The notes below the pieces were generated by a model that saw nothing but the letters and a program-made list of their open reading frames with translations, ran no database searches and was not told the DNA's origin. Shown piece by piece: positions 12,001 to 19,413 of a stretch of 64,000 nt of DNA. Source of the DNA: Roseomonas genomospecies 6 (GTDB taxonomy: Bacteria > Pseudomonadota > Alphaproteobacteria > Azospirillales > Azospirillaceae); contig NZ_QOKW01000011.1 in the NCBI RefSeq assembly GCF_008365375.1, forward strand, positions 62,001-126,000, given 5' to 3'. The stretch's first letter is position 1, and the number at the start of each line of letters is the position of its first letter. Position numbers and translations under genes: made by a program.

Positions 12001-15000
12001 CGCGGTGTTGCTGTTGTCGATGTAGATGTCGCCGTTGCTCGCCAGGGTCAGCGACGAGGCCGCCACCTTCATCGCCCGCGTGCTGGACCCGATGGAGCCG
12101 CCGCCGGTCCCGGTGCCGTTGGCCGACAGGGTGACGGCGGACGCCAGGATGCTTCCGCCGCCGGAGAGGGTGATGTTCGAATTCGCGCCGCCGCCCGCGG
12201 TGGTCAGGCTGACCGAGCCGCCGGTGGCGACGATCTCGGAGACCACGATGTTCTTCTTGCCGGTGAAGCTGAAGTGGCTGCCGCCCGCCCCGGTGACGTC
12301 GATGATGTTCGCGGTTCCGCTGTCGGACAGCGTGTAGGTCTGGGCACCGGTCCCGGCGATGGAGAAGAGGCTGGAGGTCGAGTTGCCCGTGGTGGTGTTC
12401 GTGCTGGTGACCGCCAGGCGGTTCAGGGCGCGCCCGTTGTTGGTGACGTGGATGTTGCGCCCGGCGGTCACCGCCAGATCCGCCGTGTCGAGGCTGATCG
12501 CGGTGCCGGATGTGCCGATGGAGGACGTGGTTCCGGCTTCCAGCGACACCTTGCCCGCGGTGATCTTGCTGCTGCCGCCGCCGCTGGTGAGCGCGCCGGA
12601 CGAAGCGATGGCGACGCTGCCGCCGGCCCCGACATTGACGGTGCCGACCTGGACCGCGCGCAGCGATTCGAAGGTGAAGTTCAGCGCGCCGGTGCTGGTG
12701 ACGGTCTGGATCGTGGACTGCGACGAGTTGTCGGACAGGGTGAAGGTCTGCCCGCCGACCGTGCTGATCCCGATGGTCCCGCCGTAGTAGCTGCCGCGCT
12801 TCACCGTCAGGTCGGTCAGCGCCAGCGTGTCGGTGATGCCGACGGAGCCGCCCGCGGTGATCGACAGATCCGTGGTCGTCAGGTTCAGCGCGCGGGTGCC
12901 GCCGACATTCTGGTTGGCGTTCAGGATCACCTTGCCCGCGATGATGCGGGTGGTGCTGTCCGTGTCGCCTTCGATGCTGCCGCTGCTGTTGCTCAGATCG
13001 ACCGTTCCGGTGCCGTTCTTGGCGTTGATCGCCGCGACGTTCATCGTCCCGCCGGATTGCGAGACGGTGACGTCGCCGCCCGCCGTCAGGCTGTTCACCG
13101 CGACCGTGCCGCTGCCGAGGCCGAGCCACATGGAGCCACCGGCGCTCGCCACGACCGTTCCGCCCTGCAAGGCGAGCGCGTTGGCCGAGGAACCGATGTC
13201 CTTCCCAGCGGTGAGGGTCACCGTGCCGGTGCCGCTGCGCAGCGTGGCGCTGTTCGGGTTCAGGATCGACCCGTTGGTCGCCGTGACCGTGATGTTGCTG
13301 CTGCTGCTGATGCTGGGGGAGAAGCTGGAACCGAAGGCGATGTCGCCCCAGGTCGCCGTCACAACGATGGGGTTGTTGACGGCGCTGAAGAAGCTGCTTC
13401 CCAGCGTGACGAGGTTCTTCTGGTTGGCGACGCCCGTCGAGGTCGGCAGGGTGACGTAGATGCCCCCATCCGACGCGCGGGCGTTCAGGACCGGAGTGAC
13501 GACGTCCAGATACCCGGTCCCGGTGCCGCTGCCGATGGCCTTGCTGGCGATCAGGTTGACCGCCCCGGCCAGCACCACCGTGTCCTTCGACCCGTCGTCC
13601 AGGATGGAGCCGTTCGTCGTCTCGAAGCTGGCGATGCTGTACGCCGTGCCCGGATCGGGCGAACCGCTCTGAAGGACGCCGGTCGCGTTGGTCAGGTCGA
13701 CCCGGCCCAGACGGATGTCGCGGTCGCCCTTGAAGGAGAACATCAGCCCGGTGGTGTCCACCAGCGTGCCCAGCGAATAGCCGTTGGTGGCGCTGTCGGT
13801 CAGGCTGAAGGTGAAGTTCGGCGCGGTGATCGAATAGCCGTTCACCACGGTGGCGTCCGCGTGCGCGCTGGCGATGGTCAGCGCCGTCATGTCGGACAGG
13901 TTGGTGACGTGCAAGTCGCCGCGGGTGGTCAGCGTCAGCTTCGTGGCGTTGAGCGCCAGCGGAGCGGCGGCGGCGCCCAGGTTGCCGGTCGCGGCGCTCA
14001 GCGTCACGGTGCCGGCGTCGATCCGCGTGTTCGTGCTGCCGTCGTCCAGGATGCTGCCGCCGGTGGAGGTCAGCGTGACCGCGCCGCCCGCTCCCACCGT
14101 GGCCAGATCGCCGACCACCAGCGTGGCGTCGCTGTTGAAGCTCAAGGCGTTCAGCTTCGGGCTGCCGACCGCTTCCAGGATGGTCGTGGTGCCGTTGTCG
14201 CTGACCGTGAAGTTGAAATAGTCGGAGGTGAGCTGAAGCGCGTTGGCGGTGGTGCCGACGTGGCGGTTGGTGATCGACAGGCCGGTCAGGATCGTGCCGC
14301 CGTTGTCCAGATACAGATCGCCGACGTTGCTCAGCGTCAGCACCGCCGCGGAGGTGCGCAGACGGGTGGCGGCGGTGCCGATGGTGCCGCCCGCGCTCAG
14401 GATGACGGTGTTGGCGGACAGCCGGTTGTTGGCGTCCTTGCCCAGGATGGACCCGCCGGACGCCGTCAGGGTGATGGTGCCGGTGTTCGCCGCCTTGATC
14501 GTCCCCACCGTGGCGTCGCCGCCGTTGACGGTGAGCGCGACCGTGCTGCCGGCGGAGACGATGGAATCCAGGGTCACGGCACCGGACTGGGTGACGGTGA
14601 CGTTGCCCGTGCCGTTGGTGATCGAAAGCGTCTTCGCCGTGCTGTTCAGCGAGACGCTGGAAGAGTCGCCCCCGGCGACGACGGTCACGGCGTTGCCGGT
14701 GACTCCGGTCCCGGACTGGACGGTGACGTCGCCGTTGGCGGTGGTGAGGGTGACGTTGCCGTTGGCCCCGGCGTCCACGGTCGCGGCGGTGATGGACGAC
14801 CCGGTGCCGTTCGCCGTGACCGCGATGTTGCTGGTCCCGTTGGCGCTGGTCATCGTCCCGATGGCGGTGGCGCCTTTGGTCGTGACCGCGATGTCGCCGT
14901 TCGTCGAGACGATGGAGTTGAGCGTCGCCCCTCCCGACGTCGCCAGGAAGACGCCGCCCGCGCCGGAGGTGGCGCTGACGGTGGAGGCCCCGGTGGTCAG

Positions 15001-17703
15001 CGCCGTGCCGGCGGTGCCGATGCTGCCCGCGGCGTTCAGGGTCAGGGTGCCGGTGCCGAGGGTGGTCGCGGCGTCGGCGTCGTTCAGGATGCTGCCGCCG
15101 GTGCTGGTGAGGATCACCGCGCCGCCGCTGCTCACCGCACCCACCGTCAGGGTGCCGGAGGCGGTGACGGTGGCGGCGCCGCTGGTCGTCAGGTCGGCGA
15201 GAGCCAGCGCGCCGGTGTTCGACACGGAGATGCCGCCGCTGCCCGCCGTGGCGGTCAGGCTGGTGCCGGCGGTGTTCAGCGCCTGCGACGAGGTGCCGAT
15301 GCCGCCGTTGGTGCCGGTCGAGCCGAGGGCCGTCAGCGCCAGAGCGCCGCCGGTCAGCAGGCCCGTGCCGGTGCCGGTGATGGTGCCGGTGGTGCTGGTC
15401 AGCGTGACGGCGCCCGTGCCGGCGTTGACCGTGCCGACCTGGATGTTGCGGTCGCCGCTGAAGCCGAAGCTGTTGAGGCCGCCGGTCTGGACGACCGTAT
15501 CGAGGGTGTAGCCGCCCGCCGCGTCGGTGACCGCGAAGCTCAGGCCGGTGGAGGTCAGGGCGAACTGGCTGTTGCCCCCCGCCGCGCCGTGGGTGCTGGC
15601 GATGGAGAGATCGGTCAGCGTCCGGTCGTTGGTGACGAACAGGCTGCCGCCGGTGACCAGGGAGAGCTGGCTGGTGCTGGTGGAGAGCGCGGCACCGCTG
15701 GCGCCGATGTCGCCGCCCGCGGCCAGGGTGACCGCGCCGCCGACGATCCGCCCCGCCGTCCCCGCCGTCAGGGGGCCGCCCAGGGCGCGCACGGACACCG
15801 CCCCGGCGGCCCCCGTGCTGGGCGTGGTGTCGATCAGGTTGGCGAGCTGGACGCCGCCGGTGGCCGACAGACGGACGGAGCCGCCGCGGGTCGTCAGCTT
15901 GCCGATGTTGGTCAGGTTGCTGGCCAGGCCGTTGGCCTCCAGCACGATGTCGCCGCCGTTGGTGCGGATCTCGTAGCTGGCGTTCGCAAAAGCGATGCCG
16001 CCGCTGGTCAGCGAACGCAGGGTGAAGCTGTGGCCCGACGCGGTCTGGAGATCCAGACTGGTGTCCACCGTGATGAGGCCCGACGCCTCCAGCACGATGT
16101 TGGCGTTGTGGGCGATGCTCTCCAGCACCTGTTTGGAGATGGTGTTGACGTTGTCGCCGCTGCCCTGGTTCGGGTCGTTGACGCCGATCGTGCCGTCCGC
16201 CGCGGCGCCGTTCTGGCTGCCCCCGGCGGAGCTGACGATGCGCAGGCTTTCCGGGTCGAGAAGGAAGAGGCCCGCCGCCCCCTTCGGCGCGGACAGGTCC
16301 ACGCTGCCGGTCAGGCTGATGTCCTTGTGGCTGGACACCTCGGCGAAGCCGCCGTCGCCGCCTTCCGAGCCACCACGGGCGGAGATTCTACCAGCGTGCC
16401 TTGTGCTTTTCTGCGACAGCACCGTCACGCTGCCGCCCTTGCCGGACTTCACGGCGTCGGCGGACAGGGTGGCGCCCGCCTCCACCGTCACCTTGTCCGA
16501 CCAGGTGCCGGAGCGGCCCGTCTTGCTGCCGATGGCGACCTCGCCGCCGCCCTTGTTGCCGGAGGCGTCGATGCGGGCGTTCTTCTTCACGGCGATTTCG
16601 GCGCCGGTGGCGACGACGGTGCCGCCGGTCTGCCCCTCCCCGCGCCCGCCGGCATCGACGGTGCCGCCGATGTTGACCGTGCCGTTGTCGCCGCCGGACA
16701 GGACGATCTTGCCGTTGGCGCTGCCGACCGAGGTGGCCTTGATGACGCCGTCGGTGTTGATGACGTTGTCGATCACGCCCTTCACGGCGCGCGCCGACAG
16801 GGTGACGCTGCCGCCTTCCGCGGCGATCTCGCCGGAATTGACGACCAGCGCCGCGACGGGCTTGCCGTCCGCGTCCTTCGCCACCGTCTTCACGGCGGAG
16901 CTGGCGTCGAAGCTGATCAGGCCGTCGCCGTGGAAGTCGAGCGTGAAGGTCTCCGCACCGCCCAGCGCAACCTTGCCCAGCTTTGCCCGGATGACGCCGG
17001 AATTGCGGACGTGCGGCGCCACCAGCGCGGCGAGGCCGCTCTCCTTGACGGTGATGTCGCCCTCGTTCACCACCATGGCGTTGGGCTTGGCGGAGGCTTG
17101 GTCGAACTGGTACTTGCCCGCCATGAAGTTGGCGTCGGAGATGTTGGCGGTGGTCGCCACCAGCCCGCCGACGTCCACCTTGGCCCCGGCGCCGATCACC
17201 ACGCCGTTGGGGTTGACCAGCATGACCGTGCCGTTGGCCGACAGGCTGCCCATGATCTTGGACGGGTCGTTGCCGGTGACCCGGTTCAGCGTGACGCTGG
17301 AGGCCGAGGGCTGCTGGAAGGTGACCTTCTCACCGGCGTCGATGCTGAAGGACTTCCAGTTGATGATCGCCTTGTCGGTGGACTGGAGGATCTCCATCGA
17401 CTTCGGGGTCGCCGACCGGATGGTGGCCGCGCCCGCGGTGACGGTGCCCTCCAGCGGGTTGGCGTAGGCGGTACCCGCGAACAGGGTGGACAGGGCGACG
17501 CCGATCACGCTGCGCAGCGCCAGCCGGGCGAAGTCGATCCCCCGGGCCTTCGCCGCGCGGCGCTGGCGCCGGGTGCCGCCGCCGCGCTGGGGCGCCTCCG
17601 TCGCGGACGACAGCAGCAGCCGCTGGCGCAGCGTCTGGCGGTGGCGGCGCGCGCCGGGAATCTCGGTGATGCCGGGAGTGGTGGTGGTGTTGCCCTTGCC
17701 CAT
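1..17703 (-). CDS. Giant TpsA-type filamentous haemagglutinin-like exoprotein (3' end outside window)
   Basis: Two-partner-secretion exoprotein, expected to cross the outer membrane through the TpsB partner encoded just upstream and to act as a surface adhesin. The minus-strand frame reads from an ATG at 17703 to the left edge without a stop seen: 5,901 codons, so the C-terminus is unknown. The first 81 residues are a long basic leader plus hydrophobic core ending in AYA (cleavage expected before NPLEG). A TPS secretion domain follows, with the diagnostic NPNG motif at residues 164-167. Most of the rest is Gly/Thr/Ser/Ala/Val-rich beta-helix sequence; the 2.2-6.2 kb part holds regular 92-residue repeats. 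It begins 21 bp after tpsB stops, with GGGGGA ahead of the start, so the two form an operon. A C-terminal toxin or anchor cannot be judged. The family is secure; the ligand is unknown. Confidence 0.92.
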   Translation of the reverse strand, partial: MGKGNTTTTPGITEIPGARRHRQTLRQRLLLSSATEAPQRGGGTRRQRRAAKARGIDFARLALRSVIGVALSTLFAGTAYANPLEGTVTAGAATIRSATPKSMEILQSTDKAIINWKSFSIDAGEKVTFQQPSASSVTLNRVTGNDPSKIMGSLSANGTVMLVNPNGVVIGAGAKVDVGGLVATTANISDANFMAGKYQFDQASAKPNAMVVNEGDITVKESGLAALVAPHVRNSGVIRAKLGKVALGGAETFTLDFHGDGLISFDASSAVKTVAKDADGKPVAALVVNSGEIAAEGGSVTLSARAVKGVIDNVINTDGVIKATSVGSANGKIVLSGGDNGTVNIGGTVDAGGRGEGQTGGTVVATGAEIAVKKNARIDASGNKGGGEVAIGSKTGRSGTWSDKVTVEAGATLSADAVKSGKGGSVTVLSQKSTRHAGRISARGGSEGGDGGFAEVSSHKDISLTGSVDLSAPKGAAGLFLLDPESLRIVSSAGGSQNGAAADGTIGVNDPNQGSGDNVNTISKQVLESIAHNANIVLEASGLITVDTSLDLQTASGHSFTLRSLTSGGIAFANASYEIRTNGGDIVLEANGLASNLTNIGKLTTRGGSVRLSATGGVQLANLIDTTPSTGAAGAVSVRALGGPLTAGTAGRIVGGAVTLAAGGDIGASGAALSTSTSQLSLVTGGSLFVTNDRTLTDLSIASTHGAAGGNSQFALTSTGLSFAVTDAAGGYTLDTVVQTGGLNSFGFSGDRNIQVGTVNAGTGAVTLTSTTGTITGTGTGLLTGGALALTALGSTGTNGGIGTSSQALNTAGTSLTATAGSGGISVSNTGALALADLTTSGAATVTASGTLTVGAVSSGGAVILTSTGGSILNDADAATTLGTGTLTLNAAGSIGTAGTALTTGASTVSATSGAGGVFLATSGGATLNSIVSTNGDIAVTTKGATAIGTMTSANGTSNIAVTANGTGSSITAATVDAGANGNVTLTTANGDVTVQSGTGVTGNAVTVVAGGDSSSVSLNSTAKTLSITNGTGNVTVTQSGAVTLDSIVSAGSTVALTVNGGDATVGTIKAANTGTITLTASGGSILGKDANNRLSANTVILSAGGTIGTAATRLRTSAAVLTLSNVGDLYLDNGGTILTGLSITNRHVGTTANALQLTSDYFNFTVSDNGTTTILEAVGSPKLNALSFNSDATLVVGDLATVGAGGAVTLTSTGGSILDDGSTNTRIDAGTVTLSAATGNLGAAAAPLALNATKLTLTTRGDLHVTNLSDMTALTIASAHADATVVNGYSITAPNFTFSLTDSATNGYSLGTLVDTTGLMFSFKGDRDIRLGRVDLTNATGVLQSGSPDPGTAYSIASFETTNGSILDDGSKDTVVLAGAVNLIASKAIGSGTGTGYLDVVTPVLNARASDGGIYVTLPTSTGVANQKNLVTLGSSFFSAVNNPIVVTATWGDIAFGSSFSPSISSSSNITVTATNGSILNPNSATLRSGTGTVTLTAGKDIGSSANALALQGGTVVASAGGSMWLGLGSGTVAVNSLTAGGDVTVSQSGGTMNVAAINAKNGTGTVDLSNSSGSIEGDTDSTTRIIAGKVILNANQNVGGTRALNLTTTDLSITAGGSVGITDTLALTDLTVKRGSYYGGTIGISTVGGQTFTLSDNSSQSTIQTVTSTGALNFTFESLRAVQVGTVNVGAGGSVAIASSGALTSGGGSSKITAGKVSLEAGTTSSIGTSGTAISLDTADLAVTAGRNIHVTNNGRALNRLAVTSTNTTTGNSTSSLFSIAGTGAQTYTLSDSGTANIIDVTGAGGSHFSFTGKKNIVVSEIVATGGSVSLTTAGGGANSNITLSGGGSILASAVTLSANGTGTGGGSIGSSTRAMKVAASSLTLASNGDIYIDNSNTALTALDITVSHKSSSDGGTYQFSNLGTGRSFTVSESNSLQTLALSSGSGSMDLRYSVDRGIIAGTMDAGTSTTGSVTLISTGGVNGWPSINGSGTITAGRVSLTALGTNSNVGGTTMVQTSTTKLAVASGGNLKVNNNNATLSELTIDTRHQKSGGASNDYYIGSNGLSASFSDSTVNGLEVVNVTQSGLKLAISNDKALRVSKIDVGSTGTVDLTVTGGSSINATNSGSLITAGSLMLTAASAGSSQKLNTQIGTLSAKLTGSLDLSNSGTLTLKDVAAGSSADIAVTGNGSLLQTGTAPLRADSVTLKVEGGSIGASGTPLLTETQTLTVTAGRNVYLTNSADLYALGLEVKHAAAGTQNVYDIRSEGLTFALTDNKTGSQYTLSSVVDSSGLDFSFKSDNSVVLGTVNGGLARKVTIETTGTGQSILSNGNAMLTAGTVTLTSTGAIGAAGAASSHIQTMADTLALTTGTDAFVDNGKDLTALSLTSNRTTGFGTYQITAPQLVFTLTDDNNTTTLSELTDSTGLAFKLDTKHALSIGTLNVQTWGTVDLTTTGSILGASSAVAGNPANRITAGTATLTAGNGAIGLSSNKIHLSASSATFNVTGDLHVESDTRIGTLNLKSTSSTFTNRTYSLTSVNTAGGAIELTGAESGTQTLLASLTDGSGLRFSADSHEKIVVGNLDVGKTGTISLIASPGIVGNGHSVLKINAGIATLLSSSGVVGANGGEFIAITTGNLSVNANNGAVINLHGPTVIDSMNLGGALTLTNSTGDIALGTIGMNGANAVINNQGGSILSGSIGGSNLVNLTAAGSIGSVSAISTNAHNGGTTTLTASAAGSIAVSEYNSLTAQSVTSGGGGAITLSTGSNGTSTLTAGTITTTGAVSLTSHNGKILGSSGNLVAGGSVLLSAAKGAIADTGSTLTVATSDLTLKTPGTFKVAGTQDLAKLSIDRTAATMGGASSGDMTLTATNLSWNAADNGTTTTFTTLTDSTGLDFTFKAAGAIAIGTMNTGAASTVSLTAGGSNATAGNITAVNGSSSITAGSLTLVAQKETDQPGNSSAIGSSGTALGLNVSSLTASSGTGGLFVKNAGALSLGSIGTGGALTVTATAGDLTVGSLSYDTTKALTLTATTGRIVSGGSSLSIGNGNATLTAGAGIGTAQSGLKVTASGTGSLTANVTGTGGLYLDLSGQLSGGLNATVSNGPVVVSSNSSITLTNVAIATDAAGNSISVTATSGNITAGTVSAGATNGTVTLSATGSGGKILAANGGSTITAKTVQLNGAGGIGTSTARVGVGGAQVQVSGGSGDIYLGTTGATTLAYAATTGGKIDVLAGDRLQVVNAGTGGGAITIASTAANADIIAGIINAGTGAVTLSATGGGVYDDGLAETRIVGGSVSLTGAKGVGTSAGAVQTTTGSLTLSSSAGSIYVTDATTAGVTVTSASASSGSVTIASAGTMTVQSASANAASGAVALTAAGSILGSGTGTHVTGHSASLTANGGSIGTVTDAATGAGTPVKMNVSSLTGLTANGTTPVISVDNINTTALTLGNNLVTLGAGGSAYIRTAGNLDASAGLSMTSGNLLLQSGGVLTLPDAGIDIGTGALTLKGATDVVDAGGTPRSLSITAGSLTFASGSNGGNTVLNTTVGTIDASLTGSGKGLTVNNTGTLTAATLSANGSVGAKSSAGLTANSVTGTGTVNLVAMAGDLTVGTVNAGPTGVITLSAPSGSILTNKGTSLTGGTLNLTSGTGIGTSASAFATSIANVSATVTGTGGIYLAGAGFTLGNLTTANGDISVTTSGAITDGNATTGITAGGSGSITLTSTGGAVTLTKAVSSTGPDATRASVTVQGTAIGLGDVNTTGAQSYTGNTTLSGTLSGKSVAVTGNLTLAGANRTVTATGGDVTVTGTLNGGGFGATLNAAQGGVTLGGAASNLAFLSATAGTIGLHNVTTAGAQTYTGATTLQGSYATGNGAFTVTGATTLAGATAVNAGSGALRFNGTVDGAYALTLTSSGATQITGTAGGTTALASLVIDAGGTASVKSVKTTGGQTYSGTVTLDGTYTTGAVFSAIGAVTLAGDTTVDGTSSVLFMNTVDGAHALTVNNKGMAQFNAAVGGTTALASLTTDAAGTSSLKSVTTTGAQTYNDAVTLDGTYNTGSGSFAANGAATLAGATTVNGGSSVLFGGTVDGAQALTINSKGATQFTGTVGGTTALASLTTDAGGTTSLRNVTTTGAQTYNDAVTLNGTYASGGAFTANGAATLAGDTTVNGASSVLFMNTVDGPYALAVNNKGTTQFAGAVGGTTALASLTTDAAGTSSLKSVTTTGAQTYNDAVTLDGTYTATGSTITVNGAATLAGTTTVNAGTATFNGTVDGAQALTIAGKGTTHFNAAVGGTTALASLTTDAGATVNLLNVTTTGAQTHNAATTLNGTYNATGAFTANGAVTLAGTTTVNGGASVLFAGAVDGAQALTINTKGTTQFTGAVGGTTALASLTTDAAGTTSLLNVTTSGAQTYNDAVTLNGTYASGGAFAANGAATLAGDTTVNGGSSVLFAGTVDGAQALTINSKAATQFAGAVGGTTALASLTTDAAGTSSLKSVTTTGAQTYNDAVTLDGTYTVTGSTITVNGAATLAGTTTVNAGTATFNGTVDGAQALTIAGKGTTHFNAAVGGTTALASLTTDAGATVNLLNVTTTGAQTHNAATTLNGTYNATGAFTANGAVTLAGDATVNGGSSVLFGGTVDGAHALAVNTKGTTQFTGAVGGTTALASLTTDAAGTTSLRNVTTSGAQTYNDAVTLNGTYASGGAFAANGAATLAGDTTVNGGSSVLFAGAVDGAQALTIAGKGTTQFNAAVGGTTALASLTTDAGGTTSLLNVTTSGAQTYNDAVTLNGTYASGGAFTANGAATLVGDTTVNGGSSVLFAGTVDGAQALTINSKGTTQFTAAVGGTTALASLTTDAGGTTSLLNVTTSGAQTYNDAVTLNGTYASGGAFTANGAATLAGATTVNGGSSVLFAGTVDGAQALTINSKGTTQFNAAVGGTTALASLTTDAGGTSSLKSVTTTGAQTYNDAVTLDGTYGAADSAITVNGAATLAGATAVNAGYATITFNGTVNGAQALTVNSTGAMIFNAAVGGTTALSSLTTGTGYTSLTDVTTAGAQSYGGPASLIGSYTTGNGAFTIAGPVTLAGAATVNAGSGAVTFSGTVDGARALTVNGSGATRFDAAVGGTTALASLTTDADGTTSLKSVTTTGAQTYNDVVTLNGAYQSGGAFTAAKAVTLDGDSRITGNGGIILASTLDGGRALTLTSGSGNILLGGAVGGTSRLGALTVNGGGATIVAGAVKAASLTTDATGITILNGGSVDTTGAQSYADAVTLGAGTVLTGSLVSLSGGVDAAEAGRQGLTIAGNAALSGALGTRQALAALTVNGETLLNGATAVTSGAQTYGGAVRLAGSPSALTGTGVTFAGTLDGGQALTVTSGTADAVFAGAVGGTERLGALTVNSAGQTRFAQSVRAASVVTDAAGTLALNGGSVDTTGTQTYGERAVLGTDTRLTGGTVVLAGGLDAATRGAQGLTITGNAVINGTVGGTQALSRLSVTGTAALNGGAVTTVAEQSYGGAVTLGADTVLTGGTVSLLNGGNAAGAGAQGLTVNGDAVLAGVFGETGALRQIAVSGGTRLTGATVATTGAQSFGGALAVAGDSVLTSTGGDLVFGGSIDSADRSSLSLNGAAIRAAGDVGASGLMGDVTVRALGGVFHDGAVTVRSLTQTAGGESRFAKALTATGTGGLRLSGAGFTFGAAVNSAGSLALAMTDGAGRVVFGRDATVVTEEGFTQSGGSGIVLPASITAKNGPITLGAVASLPDGQASITAGGPITMAGLQGKATMLTMASDGGALIVGQESGSALQKIDVLSLTVPKAGSARMFGTVAGKTDALAASAIDSPLRAAPYFINNTPWGPTQQVSRVAATVVVEVPVPSTPGVTSLFTGTMTGAGLTPNALAAYAAPQVLSL
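2250..6150 (-). repeat. About fifteen tandem 276-bp (92-residue) repeats inside the exoprotein gene
   Basis: A landmark coding for TTGAQTYNDAVTL-like peptide recurs near 2250, 2537, 2815, 3090, 3367, 3644, 3919, 4194, 4470, 4747, 5026, 5302, 5580, 5852 and 6136, that is about every 276 bp. Neighbouring copies differ at many positions, but about 460 bp from 3850 reappears from 4678, exactly three units (828 bp) away, with only two substitutions noticed. More degenerate copies continue to about 1,180. The repeats keep the frame and probably form coils of the beta-helix shaft; the near-identical blocks suggest recent duplication or gene conversion. Confidence 0.88.
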
Positions 17704-17724
17704 GTCCTGTTTCCCCCGGCCCTA

Positions 17725-19413
17725 TCAGTATTGCGCTGTGACGTTGAAGAAGACCCGCATGTCCTTGTCGCCCTCGGTCGCGACGCGGCGGGTCAGCGGC
17801 TTGTCGATCTCAAGCGTCGCGAACAGCCGCTCCACGAGGCTGGCGCGGACGCCGCCGCCCACGGAGACCAGCGAGTTCCGGCTGTTCTGCTCCAGGCTGG
17901 AGCGGTTCCACACCTCGCCGCCGTCCATGAAGCCGTAGATCTGGACACCCTGCGCGAAGGCGTTGTCCGGCAGGACCGGCGTGTAGCGAAGCTCCAGCGA
18001 CCCGGCCCAGCCGGTGTCGCCGGAAATCTCGCCCTCGTCGAAGGCCCGGCCATAGCTCGGGCCGCCCAGCGCGATCTGCTCGCTGGCCAGCAGCGGCGTT
18101 CCCGCGGCCTGCACCGTGGCGGTGGCCAGGATGCTGAAGTTGGCCGGCAACTGCTGCACGCGGGTGACGTCGGCGGTGAACTTGGTGAAGTCGCTGCGTC
18201 CGCGCTCGCGCGAGGCGTAGGTGGAGCCCAGCTTCGTCGCGCCCATGATGTCCAGCCCCTGGTGCACGAGGCCGCGCACCGCGGTGATGCCGTCCCAGCC
18301 GTCGGTGCGGTCGTAGCTGAGGCCGCCGCGCAGGATGCGCAGCCGGTCGCGGTTGAAGCGGTCGCCGGAAATGTCGGTGTTCACGTCGCGGTATTCGAAC
18401 TCGCCGACCGCGCGGAGATTCTCCAGGCGCGAGCGGATCACCGGGTAGCTGAGCGACCCCACGCCCGCGGCCACCCAGCTTTCCACGTCCAGCGGGTCCA
18501 GCGTCAGGCCGGGCCGGGATTCGGAGTAGGAGCCGTTGGCGGAGAAGGTCAGCCCGTCGCCGTTCAGCAGCGCCTGGTAGCCGCCGCCGACCGACCAGGC
18601 CCGCGACAGCGGGGAGGACACCCGGCCGCTCAGGTTCACCGTGTCGGCGTTCGGCCCGAAGGAATTCAGCGCCGCCGTCGCGGTCGTCTGGGCGGTGCCG
18701 AGATAGGGCGTGTTGCGGTTGTTGACCGACACCAGGGCGTCCACCGCCTTGCGGTCCGTCTTCACCACGACCACCGAGCCGCCGAGCGTGTCCGGCGCCG
18801 GTTCCAGGCTGGCGCGCACGGTCAGGCCGGCGAGGTCGTTCGCCAGCAGAAGGCGGCGCTCGACGTCGGCGACGTTGACCGGCTTCACGCCGCGCAGCGG
18901 CTCCACCAGCCGCTTCACCGCGGCCAGCGCCGGGCCGATGTCGTCGGGATAGGCGATGTCGGAGACGAAGCCCTCGACCACCTGAAGGCGGAAGGTCCCG
19001 TCCTCGATCGTCTGGGCGGGAACGATCACGCGGCTGGTGATGTAGCCGTCGTTGCGGTAGCGGAACTCGATGTCGTTGGCGATCCGGAACAGGTCCGCCA
19101 CCGACACCTCGCGGCCCAGCAGCTCCTGATAGGCGGTCCTCAGGCTGTCCTGGCTGTAGGCCGTGGCGCCCTCGATCGTGACGTCCCGCAACATAAGGCG
19201 GTAGTTCTCGGCCCCCGCCGGAGCCTCCGCCGCGGGTGCCTTCGGCACCGTCACCGCACCGCCCGGCACGGAAGGCAGCGGCATGACCGGGCGCGGTGCC
19301 TCCGGACGCGGTTCGGCACCCGACGGCAGCCGTGGCGGCAACTGTTGCGAGAGTGCTGGGCCAGCCACACCAACCAGAGCAGAGCAGAGCATACTATAAA
19401 ACGCATCCACCAA
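17725..19413 (-). CDS. TpsB-type outer-membrane transporter (ShlB/FhaC/HecB family)
   Basis: Outer-membrane 16-strand beta-barrel of the Omp85/TpsB superfamily that recognises the TPS domain of its partner and secretes it. The 562-residue product has a short N-terminal hydrophobic stretch, a Pro/Ala-rich linker (about 25-65), a POTRA domain (about 74-150, with NDGYITSRVIVPAQ) and a C-terminal barrel ending in an aromatic residue (TAQY). The loop-6 region reads GGPSYGRAFDEGEISGD, corresponding to the usual VRGY/F tip but with YGRAF instead. The only upstream start is TTG at 19413 without a clear Shine-Dalgarno; GTG at 19410 or ATG at 19392 are alternatives. It is the first gene of the tpsB-tpsA pair, and its upstream DNA is notably AT-rich, as expected of a promoter. 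Confidence 0.9.
   Translation of the reverse strand: MVDAFYSMLCSALVGVAGPALSQQLPPRLPSGAEPRPEAPRPVMPLPSVPGGAVTVPKAPAAEAPAGAENYRLMLRDVTIEGATAYSQDSLRTAYQELLGREVSVADLFRIANDIEFRYRNDGYITSRVIVPAQTIEDGTFRLQVVEGFVSDIAYPDDIGPALAAVKRLVEPLRGVKPVNVADVERRLLLANDLAGLTVRASLEPAPDTLGGSVVVVKTDRKAVDALVSVNNRNTPYLGTAQTTATAALNSFGPNADTVNLSGRVSSPLSRAWSVGGGYQALLNGDGLTFSANGSYSESRPGLTLDPLDVESWVAAGVGSLSYPVIRSRLENLRAVGEFEYRDVNTDISGDRFNRDRLRILRGGLSYDRTDGWDGITAVRGLVHQGLDIMGATKLGSTYASRERGRSDFTKFTADVTRVQQLPANFSILATATVQAAGTPLLASEQIALGGPSYGRAFDEGEISGDTGWAGSLELRYTPVLPDNAFAQGVQIYGFMDGGEVWNRSSLEQNSRNSLVSVGGGVRASLVERLFATLEIDKPLTRRVATEGDKDMRVFFNVTAQY

Noticed and set aside
11411..13129. A 572-codon minus-strand frame inside tpsA
   Set aside because: Out of frame with the exoprotein, Arg/His/Gln-rich, no domain and no ribosome binding site.
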